Shown here: piece after piece, positions 11,200 to 22,996 of the stretch
Layout: the number at the start of each line of letters is the position of its first letter
How positions within the stretch are numbered: position 1 is the first letter of the stretch
DNA from: Udeniomyces pyricola
Taxonomy: Eukaryota; Basidiomycota; Tremellomycetes; Cystofilobasidiales; Mrakiaceae
NCBI GenBank assembly: GCA_039545295.1
Contig: BCIK01000008.1
Coordinates: forward strand, 822,487 to 886,486
Direction: 5' to 3'
DNA: 64,000 nucleotides
Made by a program: the position numbers and the translations under genes
The notes under the pieces: generated by a model
What the model saw: the letters and a program-made list of their open reading frames with translations, nothing else
What the model was told of the DNA's origin: nothing
Database searches by the model: none

Positions 11200-14100
11200 A
11201 TGGATCCCCTCCTCTTCACTCTACCCCCCGAACTCCTCTCCCAAATCCTCAGCCATCTCCCTTTAGCCGATGGCCTCGTCGCCTGTCAGACCCACCCTCT
11301 CCTCCGGGCAATCGCGTCCTCGGCCGTTCTCAACCCATTCCCACGCCCAATCATGGACGCCCTCGAACCAAAGGCATTCCATGCTGATCTCCTCTCCCCA
11401 ACTCTGAACACCATTGGTCATCCCAATACCATCGTCAATTCGACGGACATCGACATCTCTACCGCATCTATCAATACCTCAAACATCGCCAGCACAGCTA
11501 CTACTACTACTACTCCTACTCCTACTCATGATAACAATCTCCCACCCCGACCGCACCCCCTTCACACCCTTCCTTCGACCCGTCTCTTACTCACCCATCT
11601 CTCCGCTTACCCTTGGATCCCACCCAAGAACTACCTTCTTCTTCTCACCCATGGCGATCCCGATTGGGTCGCGCACGAACTCGAAGTGCCCGTCAACCTC
11701 GGTCCGGCGTTTTGGGAGGAAGCCATGAGGAGACGGTTCTTGCCTTCGTACGCGGGCGAAGGATGGATGAGGAGGAATGGAAAAGGAGGAATGAGAGCTT
11801 TGTTTTATCAGTTGAGTATAGGGACGAATGGAGTTTTTTTTTTGACCAGGATGGAGTGGGAGAAAACGCATGGAAGGGGTTGTTTGAGAGATGGGAGTGG
11901 GTGTTGGGTATGATGGAGATGGAAGGAGGTCTATCGATCGGCCTCGTTCTTTTTTTCTTCTTCTTCCTTTTTCTTGTTCATGCTCATATCAGAAAAAAGA
12001 GAGCCAAAGAACTCTAAATTAATCTCTTATGTGTTTCTCTTTCTTTCTTTTTTCGTTTAGTACGATCCAACGAATCGCCCATCGAACGACGACGATCTGC
12101 TCGTCTGACGAAGCGTATACTCGATGGGTCACGCTCGATCGCCGAGGTTCCGCTACGATCAACCGGATTCGAGCCGCCAACTTTGATCCGCTCGCCATCT
12201 TTCATGAGATCAAGATCCTCGTGAGTTGGGAAATCTTTCGGGCCTTGGGTTTTGGATGAGGGAGAAGAAGAGAGGATTATGTTTGGGTAGGACGTTGAGT
12301 TTGGAAGAAAATCGAGGGGGGGAGGTGGTGGTGAAATTCGAGGGGTCGAAGGGAAGGCGAAGGTCAAAAAGGAACCGTGACAAAGGAATAGAAGAATCAA
12401 CGAGATAAACCCCCAACGAATTGAGGAAACTAAATGTCTAAATGTTTTTCTTTTCTTCTTCTTTTTTTATATATATCTTATCTCTCCGACGCCTTGTCAT
12501 CCAGAACGGCATGCAATCCCATCCGACGACGATTCGTCACCTTCTCACTTTAACCGATGTCTCGATCCTCTGCGTCGGCGTTCTCTCCCATCCAAACTCT
12601 CTCTTCGTCAACGCTAATGCTCATAAACTTCTTCATCCTCCACTCGTCCATCCCGATATCGCTCCGCCCCGGTTCGAACCTGTGTTATCGCCTGCTGCGA
12701 CGGCGGCGGCAGCGGCAGCAGCAGCGGCGGTAGCTGGGAGCCATGGCTTGGCTCAGAATCGACCGAGAGCGATTACGATTGGGGAAGGCGTCGTGGGGGG
12801 TTCGACGGCGGCAACCGGGAAGGGAAAGGAAAAAGAAGGGACTGCCAGTAGTAGTGGGGAACGAGGACGGCTCGATCGAGTCATGAGTGGGAAAGGTAAC
12901 AACGATGGTGGTGGTGGAAAAGGTGAAGAGAAGGCAAGTTGGGGATCGAGGGTTCGGAGCAAGAGTGAGAGCGATTGGAAGCTCAGGGTCCTCGCTTCAG
13001 GGGGCAGTAGTGGAGGAGGAGGAGGAGAACACGTATCTGGGCCGTCACCCTCAAACTCGACGACGATAGATCCCTCTGCATCGTCGAGCCATCGTCCGGC
13101 TGCAGGAGGGAGTGCACTTGGGGGTATGACAAAGGATCGAGTCAAAGAGGAAAAACGACTCAAGATTAGTCGAACCCTTTCGGGAGGTTCGTCGTCGTCA
13201 TCCCGGACCCATCATACCAGTCTTGTTGGCAGTAATGGGATTCTTTCATCATCTTCACCATCAGCAGCAACAGTCACAGGAGGAGGAGGGACGAATTCTG
13301 TTGCTGCGCTTGGAACGAGTCTCGCCAACTTTTTGAGACCGAGAGCGCATCCGAGGACGTCGATGGCGTTTGGGTTGGGTCCTGGATGGGCGAGACAGGA
13401 TCGGGTGTTGATTGATTCGGCGAGGACGTTTGGGTCGGGGTATGAGGCGGCGAATCCGACAACTTCAACAACCACGACTACGACGATGGCTACTGGTGGG
13501 GATAGTGTCGCGACGGGTGCTGCGGGATCGACTCCAGCCAAGAACAGTTATCCCAGGGAATTTTCAGATCATCACCGGCTTAATTCCTCATCTCAACACG
13601 TCCCACCAACCCAGCATCTTTCAACCTCGACTTCATCACTCTCCCATGATTCTCCCACATTCTCTCGCTCCACTGCTAACATTACGCGGTCGGAGAAGAT
13701 ATTGGCGCCTCTGCATCTTCCTTACCCGACATTGATATATCCGACGCCGGCGAGGACGCATCGGTTCTACCCGAACCTCACCCCAGGAGGCGGCGATACC
13801 CGAGCAAGACCGACCGCGAACTATCCCTCTTCCGACGCGTACCGACAGGGTTCCGAGGGGTCTCGGCGGAGGGAACAGGAGGGAGAGGGGGACGAAGATG
13901 GGGGAGTGTTGAAAGAAGGGGGAAGAGAAGAGGAAGGGTGGCCGGAGATGCAAGGAGAATCCGCTTGGGTAGGACCTTTGATGTAAGTAACTCCCATCAG
14001 AAGACATCATTGTTCTCTGATTCAAACAAGACATGCTTGTTTTTTTTTTTTCCTCCCTCCCTCCCTTCCTTTTTGCTCTCCACCACTTACGCCCCCTTCG

Positions 14101-14510
14101 TTTCCTTGTTCTTTTTTTTTTTTTTTTTTTTTAAAAAAAAAACAACTGGCCGATGCATCAAATCTTGCCTTTTTCCCACGTTCTACCGCCTCCTTTCTTG
14201 AACACCATATAACTTCGATCCCTTCCCATCTTATCTCATCTCCCCTTCCTCCACAAAAAAAACACACACACACACACACAGGATCATCGCTTCTCTCCCA
14301 TCCCACCATCCATACTCGCTTCCCCCTCCCTCCAGTGGCCTCTCCATCCCTCGATCCCCTCACGGTCACGACCACCTCGCGTCGCGTCCGGGTCAGTACG
14401 CGTCATTTGAGTTTGCGGATCTGTATGCGATAGCGCCGTGGTTGAAGGAGGATTTGGTGGGGAGGACGGGTGGGGGAGTTGGGTTCTTGAGGGAGGAAGG
14501 TGGAGGTTGA
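11200..14510 (+). CDS. F-box protein, large, low-complexity (825 aa)
   Basis: Exons join(11200..11810, 12061..12220, 12505..13982, 14282..14510). The N-terminus LFTLPPELLSQILSHLPL followed by ADGLVACQTH (residues 5-35) is an F-box, which binds Skp1 in SCF ubiquitin ligases. The rest carries no repeat domain that I recognise, so the substrate-binding mode is unknown. Conserved-looking blocks are FDPLAIFHEIKIL with LLTLTDVSILCVGVL around residues 250-290, and YASFEFADLYAIAPW near the C-terminus. Between them lies a very long Ser/Gly/Ala/Thr-rich segment including a polyalanine run. The first donor (GTTGAG) is weak and could be misplaced by a few bases, because an alternative frame stays open past it. 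The last intron ends in a (CA) repeat directly before the acceptor AG. Confidence 0.75.
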
Positions 14511-14916
14511 GAACAGGTTGGCAGGGAGAAGGAGGGGAGAAGAGGGGGGGAGGGGGGTTTGCTGATGTGTTGAAGGGAAAGAAGGAGAAGGGGGGGGGGG
14601 GAGGGGGCTGAGATCTCTAGAGATTGGAATGAAGAGGAACGATTGATGGTTCGGTCATTTTGTGGTCGAGAGGTCATTTCGTTGAGGTGGTTTGATCATG
14701 CTTATCATGCTGCACTGTTTCATGCAGGTCAGTTAGTCTAGGTCAAGGCAAGGGGGAGGGGGAGGGAAGAGATCGGAGTAGATCTGATTTTCTACGGCCA
14801 GCACACATCTCTTTATCATCCATCGTCATCATCTAAAGAAAAGAGAGAGAGAAAAAGAAAAAAGAAAAAAAAAGAAAAAAGAAAAGAAAGATAGAGAAAA
14901 GAAGAAAAGAGAGTGT
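14511..14916. other. Convergent 3' intergenic region with G-rich and A-rich tracts
   Basis: The F-box gene and the next gene end here from opposite sides. The sequence has a run of about 11 G at 14590-14600, a purine-rich part, and an A-rich GAAAAAG stretch near 14835-14915 that lies just beyond the end of the minus-strand gene. No gene was recognised. Confidence 0.5.
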
Positions 14917-15902
14917 CTATGATATCCCATCCATGCCTTCATCGTCCGCATCGTCCTTCTCATCCTGCTCCATGCCTACCATCTCCTTCCGCTGCTCTGC
15001 CGTTCCGATCCCTTCTATACAGGTGGTGTTAGCTCGGCCTCTCGACGACAACCTGCGTGGAGGTCGCTTAGAAGGAGGAAGAGGAAGAGAAAGACTCGGA
15101 TGATTCGACCTCTGACGCCTCGTAAGATCGACGCTCGATCCATGCCCGTCGTTGTTGATGGTCATTCCAAGAGTGTTTTCGTTTTCATCGTCGCTGGGGA
15201 GGAGGTTCTCGAGGGGTGAAGATGGAGGGGAAGAAGGAAGGTGAAGCGAAGGACAAGTCGAAGCGTCACCACCGAGTGACGTCCAGAGGGAGGCAATCTC
15301 ACCAGGAGGAAAGTAGAGATCTGGAAGGAGCGAGTTACGAAAGGTCTGGAACATATGGACACAAAACAAAGGGAAAGGAAGGAGAAGCCAAAGATCAGTA
15401 GGTTTGAATGAAAAGAAAAACGACTTTATACGAGAACCCAAACCTCAAACTCTTTTCATCCTCTCCAATCGTATGACCCCCGCCGCCGCCCCCGCCCCCC
15501 CCCCCCTCCTCCCAACCGAAAAGAATAGGTGGGACCGAAACAATCCACTGGAACTGGTACGTACTCGACGAGTGACCGAAGCGAGATACGCATCGAACCG
15601 CTCTTCGAGCGCTTGAATACGTTGGTCGACGACGGGGATCTACGTTAATACACACAAAAAAAGAAGAAACGACAGGAGAGAGCCCGCATGCGGAGACGAA
15701 TCGATTGAGTAGATAGAAGGGCTTTAGTAAAAGTAGAGTTTGGAGTCTTGAATACTTGTTCGGGTTTTTCATTTCGTTTTGTGGTCCTCGACTTTTCACC
15801 TTGATCTCTGCCCTTTCCCTCCCTTCACAACACCCCCCTCCCCCCCTAACGCGCTCCTTCTCTCCTTCCGATCCGCCTACAGGTCACAAAAGCAAAGGAA
15901 AG

Positions 15903-15936
<34 letters not shown>

Positions 15937-18565
15937 CACACACCTTATCCAACTGACTCTCCAACACCCTTAACTTCCTCCTTGCCAACCTCCTCCACAA
16001 CGGGCTTTCCCTCCCTTCCCAAACCCTCGGCGGCAACGTGGAGCCTTCGTGCACGAACGCCGGTTCCGCCCGAAACTTGGCCCGGTCCGAGTGTAACCGG
16101 ATCGCGAGAAAGTCATCTGTGTCCGGATCGGAAGACGAAGGGTAGAACGACGCGTAGGCGAGAGGTCGGGGACTGGGAGAAGGAGATGAATGTGGAAGAG
16201 AAAGAGGAGGAGGATCGCTGGAAGGGAGGATCGAGGTGGATGTTCGGGTGTGAGGTGGAGTTGGGAGTTGGGGTGTGTTATCGGATTGGACGCGACGGTG
16301 AGTTGATGATTGGACCGAAGAGTTGACGGGAGGTTTGGAGGCATGAGGGGGACGGATACGAAAGGAAGATGAACCAGATCCGGGTTGGGCGGGAAGGATA
16401 CGGGGATACCGAGTTGTAGGAAGTAAGAGTTGAGCTACATTCGATACGTTTGGTGGGGTGACTGTTGTAGAAGAGTCTTGCTGGGTCCGTCCATCATCGC
16501 CGTCACTGTGCTGAATCTTTGTCCCAGCCGGGGGTGGAGGACGCTTGTCTTTCGTGACGTTGCTGCTGCCAGACTGTCTATCACTTGCGCTGCTGCTCAC
16601 CATCCGTCCGGCCCGAGTCGTCGTTGAACTACTACTCTCCCCCATAATCCGGGAAGCAGTCTTAGCTGAGCTCCTTCGAAACCTTTGAGCACCTCCCTCA
16701 GTCTGGTTCGAGCTGACTTGGGACGTGGGACTTGGCTCGCTCTCTTTTGGGTGAACAACCGACACAGCTCTATCCCGAGGTGGAACCTTCTTTGACACCG
16801 ATTGAGTTCTTTCCGTTCTGTCTTCACCATTTGACAATGGCATCCCTGCTTCCATCAGCGGTACCGACGGCTTTTGCTCTCCTTCTCGCGTCTCATCCGC
16901 CAATCGCTTCTCCTTTAATCTCGATCGGAGCATCCTTCGGACTTTCGGTCGGGCCGGAACCCAATCGGCATTCAGCCCCGACGGAGGGTCAACCCCTGCG
17001 GGAAAGGAAGGATCAAGTGAGGATGTAGTCGACGACGTCGAAAGGGGATGCCGTGCATCAGTAGGCAGCGACGATGAGATCGCCAAAGAAGAAGGCGAGC
17101 TGATGGCTTCCAGAAGGTTCAGGGTCTCGGCTGGGACCAGATTACTATGCAAACGGGATGTGGCGGTCGACGAGGAAGATGCTGTTGAACAATGAGGCGA
17201 GGGAGTTGCCTTGGATGCATTTTGAGTCAAGAAAGTCTGGCCGAGCGAATGAGAAGGTAACGACAATGGTGGTGGTGGTAGTGATGGAATTGTGGGTGAT
17301 ATGGGGGGCTGAAAAGTATACTTTGTTGTCGTCTTGGGGACTGGGGGCAACGCGCTTGGGAATTGAAAGTGAGAGCTAGCCGTTTTGCGCGAGATTTCTG
17401 CGAGCAACGATTGGGAGACCAGCGAAGATGAAGATGACGGGGGCGAGGTAGAGAACGTGGATGAAGATGACGAGGACGCAAACGCCGGAGCGTTCATCGG
17501 GTCTGGTGGTCGACCGCGAGATGCCATCCCTGTATGACTGTGGAGTGGTCGTGAGGTAGAGGACTGGCCGAGGCTCGAGCACGACTCGCCCGAGGGAGAA
17601 GTCGCCGGCGAAAGGGGTAACGGAGAAACAGCACCAAGACCATGGAATTGAGGTCCAGGGTAGGGATAAAGATGAGATTGGAATGTCGGTTGTCTCGAAG
17701 AGGAAGGAAAGTGGGATTGGGACGGTCGGAAGGGATAAGGTAAGGCACTCGATTCATGCAGATCAGGGTATGGTGGTTGAGTGGAAAGCATCTGTTGGTG
17801 CTGTTGATGCCAATGGTCCAACCATTGCTGTGGGCCGGCCGCCTGTCCAAACTGGGCGACCCCATCGACCCCGCCGATGTCCTCCGCGTCTGATATGGAT
17901 CTCCGTTTCTGCGTGGGCTCCCCTTGCTCGTCCCTTGAGCAATGAGGCTTCCTTCTTTGAGAAGAATCCCTCTGCGAACTTCGATAAGCCATCATTCCCT
18001 TAGCATTCTTCGAGCCTCTACTATCCCCTTCGTCCCCTCTGACGCCGTTCTCGACGTCGGACCGACTAGACGCGAAACTGCCACCTGAGACGCACGAGTC
18101 GGAGTCCGAAACGACAAGGCTCCCGCTAGATTGGGACATCGTTTGATAGGACGGGCGAGATAGGGGTCCAGAGTCGTAGGCGGACGGTGTGGGAACGACC
18201 GGGATAGAGAAGATGGAGTGGTAGAGCTCAGACGTATTCAGAAACGGGGCTGGCGATGAGTCAGGCAAGGACGGCATAGGAGAAGCGTTGAAGAGTGCAT
18301 GTGGATGTGGGTTGATGACGGGATGGGGTGAGAGCCCAAGTGAGCTGCCTTCAAAACTGACAAAAGGGGGCTGCATGGAAGTTGAAGAAGAGGGTATTTG
18401 GGAGGACAGGCGAGATCCAAACGCGTCGCCTAAGGCCTGCTGAGGATCAAGCTGGTGTGTATCGCGATAGGCTCTACCGTGAGAATCGACCAGACCGTTC
18501 GGATGATGAAGTTCGGCTGTTGACCAATTGCTGTCTGATGAAGGGTATCGGGACCCGCGCGTCAT
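14917..18565 (-). CDS. Protein of unknown function, Ser/Pro-rich with short coiled-coil (1041 aa)
   Basis: Exons complement(14917..15345, 15565..15639, 15944..18565). I do not recognise the family. Most of the first exon is Ser/Pro/Thr-rich and probably disordered, with basic patches (KVRRMLRSRLKEKRL) that could act in nuclear localisation. The order of the C-terminal part is clearer: WRRLARRKLRVLESQLDK, then VDQRIQALEERFDAYLAS across an intron, a likely short coiled coil, then SLLPDLYFPPGEIASLWTSLG and an acidic end (DEKDDADDEGMDG). This layout suggests a regulatory protein, but no DNA-binding or catalytic motif was found. The start at 18565 was chosen because a pyrimidine-rich acceptor-like CTCTTCAG lies just upstream, implying a 5'UTR intron; an upstream in-frame ATG at 18649 would add 28 residues. 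Confidence 0.72.
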
Positions 18566-19762
18566 TGGAGCTAAAGACGCATCCTGCGAGACTGAAGAGG
18601 GCCAAGTATCAAAACAGGGCAGAGTAAGCGATGACCGAAATAACGGCAACGGAACCGATTGGTCTTGAGTTTACATCAGCTCTCTGACAATAATCAAGAT
18701 GCGTTGAAAAGAAACAAAGAAAAGGTTGGGTAAACGTAGAACGGAGCAGGAGAGAGAGAGTCGCGTGATTGTTTCCTACCGCGCGCTGCTTTCGCTGCTA
18801 TCTTCTGATATACATTACATTGATCACCTCACAACCCTATCAATCTTCCAGGAGGGTTGAAGCAACCTGACATGTACTCAGTCGATCATGGCGTGCTCTC
18901 AATTCGGTAGCGTCGCGCTCAATGTTCAAGTGCCGCCGCACTCGATCCCGGACCGAAACTCTCCATATGCGTGCGTGGACGATAGCAAGCCAGACACTCA
19001 CGATTTGTAGAAGGTTCCCCGTCGAACTGGCGAGGCTGATGGACCATGGGCCTTGGAGATCCGCCAGAGCAACCAGTAGATTGACTCGGCCGCGCCTTTT
19101 GTCGAGGGGAGAGGAGAAAGGGGGGAGGGGTGGGGAAGAAAAGACAAGGCCAAGAGAGCTAGCTGTGTCGGTCCTCGCCGGTGTGGGAAACGGTCGACAG
19201 CAGCTGAAAGGCGATGGGAGTTGCGATGATTGGATATGGGCTATTGGCCGACGGCCTGCAGGTACCCGCCAGATAGGGTTTTGCGTTGACCTGAAGTCGG
19301 TGGAGTTTGAGGTGATGGACAGTGATGGGACAGTGGGCCGGGCGGGGATGGAAAAGAGTGTCGATCGGACGGGGAGAGATATGTGAGACTAGGGGAAGAT
19401 GATGATCATGAAGAGAGGTTTCGAGAAAGATGCGAGATGATATTCGCGATGAAGATTAAAGTGAATATGTAATATGTTTCGAAAGAATGTCAAGTTCCAA
19501 CTGGCCGCCGTGATTGTGTGTATCATCATGTGTGTATCATCATGTGTGTATCATCATGTGTGTATCATCATGTGTGTATCATCATGTGTGTATCATCATG
19601 TGTGTATCATCCATCATGTGTGTATCACCCAGTATCACCATCGACAGTCGTGAATTCCGAGCTACCTTAATTAGCTTTCCCGCCAAACTTGACATTCTAG
19701 TCCATACATACTATGCACTCATGAAAACCATCATCATTACAATCCTGCACTCCCAGGCCACT
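18566..19762. other. Intergenic, holds a 14-bp minisatellite
   Basis: About 1.2 kb between the start of the unknown protein gene and the end of the ketopantoate-reductase gene. Apart from the tandem repeat at 19515-19627 nothing was recognised. An open frame of 154 codons at 18922-19386 lacks any sign of being coding. Confidence 0.5.
19515..19627. repeat. Minisatellite, 14-bp unit TGTGTGTATCATCA, about 7-8 copies
   Basis: Seven nearly perfect head-to-tail copies follow each other with 14-base spacing. The last junction carries a small insertion (ATCCATC) and then decays into TGTATCACCC. There are no spacers between units, so it is not a CRISPR array. Confidence 0.95.
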
Positions 19763-21994
19763 TCACGCCAGACTCTGACCTTTTCGCGTCGTCAACCCGC
19801 CTTGGACGACCCTTAACAACCCATACACCAACCTCAACCTCGCCATCTTCTCCTCTGGCACCCCGACTCTTCGGCCCATCCTCAACACCGATCCCACCGT
19901 CACCTCGCATTCGATCGGTCGACCCGTCAGAAGATCTACCAGAGCCGACGGCTTGTGCTTCTTGACCGAGGCCGTACGGTAAGCGATCGTGGAGTCGTAC
20001 TGCATACGTACATATGAAAGAGAGATTCATGTCGATATCATCAGTCAAACGGGGTTTTCAAACCTGTGTATAAGAGGAAGAGGAGGAGGAAGTGAGGGAT
20101 GAATTAGGGGAGGATGCATCTTCTGGACGTACAATCTTTTGCCCAAAGTTCTCCGGCAAAGGCAGCTTGGCGGCCAGTCCGATCTGCTCGACTTCTTGGC
20201 ACTGTTTCAAAAGAGACATCATACGAAAGAAGATACCACCAAATGAGTTCAAGTGATGCTCAACGCCGATGGTATATTGACCACCTCTTGTAAGATGGAA
20301 TGGATGCGTCCGTGACGGCTGAGCCGGACTCACAAACTCCAGGATTGAAGGACCGATGACGTCAAGTTCCTCCATCAGATGGCTCATGCCCATTCGAGCA
20401 CAGCACGTCAAACTAGATCAGAGATAGAAAAAAAAAAGATGAAGAACGAAAAGCAAAAAGATGCCTCGTTGAGCCATCCAACCTGCCTTGGAAACCCTTC
20501 CATCACTTCATCTCACAAAAAGGACAAAAAACCAAGCTTGCATCCTCCCACTCACCTGGCCCAGCAGCAATTCCAAGCGTTCTTTTTGAATCTCGTCACT
20601 TCCATGTCTTGTTCGATTTGTACGCCCCCAGTACCCTTTTCGAGGATCTCGGCGAAGCCTTGGAGCGCAGCGGTTTGAGTGGCAGAGGACTTCGGGATGG
20701 AATGCGAAGATAGGTCCGAGGAAGGAGGGTGGTAGACACCTATTTGATGGTCATCGAAGTTGTACAAAAGGTAATGGGTCGATGATGGATCAGTACGCAG
20801 GGACGTGATGTACATCTATCGTCCGGGAGATGAGCTGAGAAAAAACAAAACTGACCAATCTCGAGACGCTCAGTTCCCTCGAACAAAACCTCATCGCGGC
20901 TGTCTTTGAGGTTCGTCGAGATGTCTTTGGAACAAAACCCATGGATAAGAAAAATCAGCCCTAGCTGCCATATCAACAAATCATCACATCACCATCGAGG
21001 CACCAAAGTGACGTACAGCAAACTGAAGTCAAGACCGTCGCATCAATCTCCCTCGTGGCCGCGTAAAGACCTTCTTCAATCCCGAGGCCGTTCTATTCAT
21101 CAAACGTCGACTGTGAATCAGCTTACGAACCATGCCGCCTGCCTGGATCCATGCTGAGACGTGCGTTGTGCTTGATCATGCTCACCTGGATCAAGACAAA
21201 CGTCTTGCTCTTGCCGGCATCGATGATGGGCTTGACAAGATCTTCGGTCGGTGACCAGTCGGGGAGAGATTTCGTTGTGATGACGACGTACTCGTAGGCG
21301 GTATCTGCAGCTTCTTCGATGGAATGCACGACTACATGAGCGTTTTTCGAGATAGAAATAGACAAAGATCAGAAGTCGCGAGGAGAAGAGGGATAGCAGA
21401 GGAGAGGGGACCAGAGAAGCAAAGTAAAAGATCAGATCAGCTGGCACACCTAAAACATCGTCTCATCTACCCTAAATCTCGTTGCTCCTCTCAGCTTCGA
21501 AGGTGCACTCGAACGGCCCTTTCCATGTTCAGTAGAGAAGCGAAGCAAGAATCACCGACGTACGTCGATGAGGTCTGTAAGATTCAATCGTCCCGAATTT
21601 CTCGGGCGAGACGAGCTTGATGCCTTTTTCTTCAATCAGGGAGTAATTGGACCGAGCAACGGCTGTCACTCGAGCGAGACCAGATTTCTCAAGCCTGAGA
21701 GATGATGTAGGTTCGAGAGTGAATGAGAGGGGAATAGTTCGTGCAAGGGAGAGATAAGCGTGGTGAGGGGTTAGCTATCGATACTTGGCTCAAGGAAAGT
21801 CGTATCACCCCATCATAAGCATCCAACGCATTTGCTTGGGTTCGGAAGATGGCCCATCAGCATGGACTGGCATGGTTGTAGGTCACGTTGGGGACTGACA
21901 TGTAGCTGTAGACGACGCCCACAGCTCCGAAGCCGACGAGCAGGATGTCGACGGGGGGTTTGATGGAGAGGATCTCGGGGGTTGCAGAAGGCAT
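19763..21994 (-). CDS. Ketopantoate reductase family protein (PanE/ApbA fold)
   Basis: Exons complement(19763..19999, 20064..20412, 20556..20739, 20856..20924, 21017..21092, 21186..21331, 21564..21694, 21900..21994), 428 residues. The family reduces 2-dehydropantoate to pantoate with NADPH in pantothenate and coenzyme A synthesis. The N-terminus VDILLVGFGAVGVVYSYM has the dinucleotide-binding GxGxxG-type motif (residues 21-26). QNGLGIEEGLYAA matches the family QNG motif, and TGRPIECEVTVGSVLRMG near the end matches the C-terminal helical domain that carries the substrate. The protein is longer than bacterial PanE (about 300 residues), with extra sequence in the middle. Fungi have several paralogues of this fold and not all act in pantothenate synthesis, so the exact substrate is open. 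Confidence 0.87.
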
Positions 21995-22996
21995 GATGGG
22001 GGGTTTGGATCGTGATCGAAGGTAAAGGGTTTTCAGTCAAAGCGAAGGATGGGACGTGATTAATGTCAGCGTGAACGGGCGGAGGGATGAGGAAGCAAGG
22101 GGAGATGGTGGTGAATGGTCGGCTGGGTGATGAGCAAAAAGAGATGACGGCGCCTAGAGTTCATCACACAACCAACCGGCTTGGGGGGGGGGGGGGTCCG
22201 ACAAAGTGTTTGGGCGCTCGGAGAACGCCGGCGCCCGCAGGCCGCGGTCGGAGAACGCCTATCGCTTGCAGCCGATAGGTTTCTTTTGTATCTTTTCTTT
22301 TCTATTCTTTCGGGATACATTCTTTATTTCTTCACCTCGTCAAACATGTCAGGTCGAAGCTCAAAGTCCATGCCGCTCTTCTGGACCATGACTGTATACG
22401 TACAGCCCAGGTCCCCCACAAGTTGCTACACATGTGCATTATCGCAGATCGAGGCCAACGCGATCATCCGGAATATGGCAGGATCGATCAGCAACGACCC
22501 ATGACAACAAACAACAACAAAAAGCGAATACAATCTATCGTTCTAAATTTAAGATGAAGCAACGAGGAGAACGTGTGTTGAGGAGGGTAGATGGGTGCTG
22601 GTATAGTGGTTTTTCAAGCAGAGGTGCACGTTTGTGAGAATCGAAGACACTCCTCTACGTAGAGCGCGAACGACCGTCGGCTATCGATCGCAACGCGTGT
22701 GATCTATATATGCGACGGGGCTAAGATCGGTAGGTGGGAAAATGGCAGATGAGAGAACGCAAGATGACGATGCCAAGCAAATCGATGCAGACAAGCGAGA
22801 TGGGCGAAAAGGAAAGAAAGAACAGAACAGAGAGAGACCAAGGAAAAAAAAGTGTTGAATGGACTACGAAGGGAGGGAGGAGAGAAAAGAAGCCCTAAAT
22901 GAAGAAGAAGAAAGAACCCATGAGCAGAGAAGGGGTGGGTTTCTTGTTCGATGTTGTTTCGGTTCGGTGGTATTTTGATTTCTTGCTTTTGACGAG
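21995..22996. other. Intergenic, promoter side of ketopantoate-reductase gene and 3' flank of GPD
   Basis: One kilobase without a supportable gene. It contains a run of 14 G at 22183-22196 and an A-rich part near 22840-22855. No named regulatory element was recognised. Confidence 0.5.

Noticed and set aside
18922..19386. Plus-strand open frame of 154 codons
   Set aside because: Arg-rich, no recognisable motif, no splice context, and it lies in the promoter side of the minus-strand gene. Looks like a chance frame.
19515..19627. CRISPR-like repeat
   Set aside because: Units are directly adjacent without spacers and the genome is eukaryotic; it is a minisatellite.
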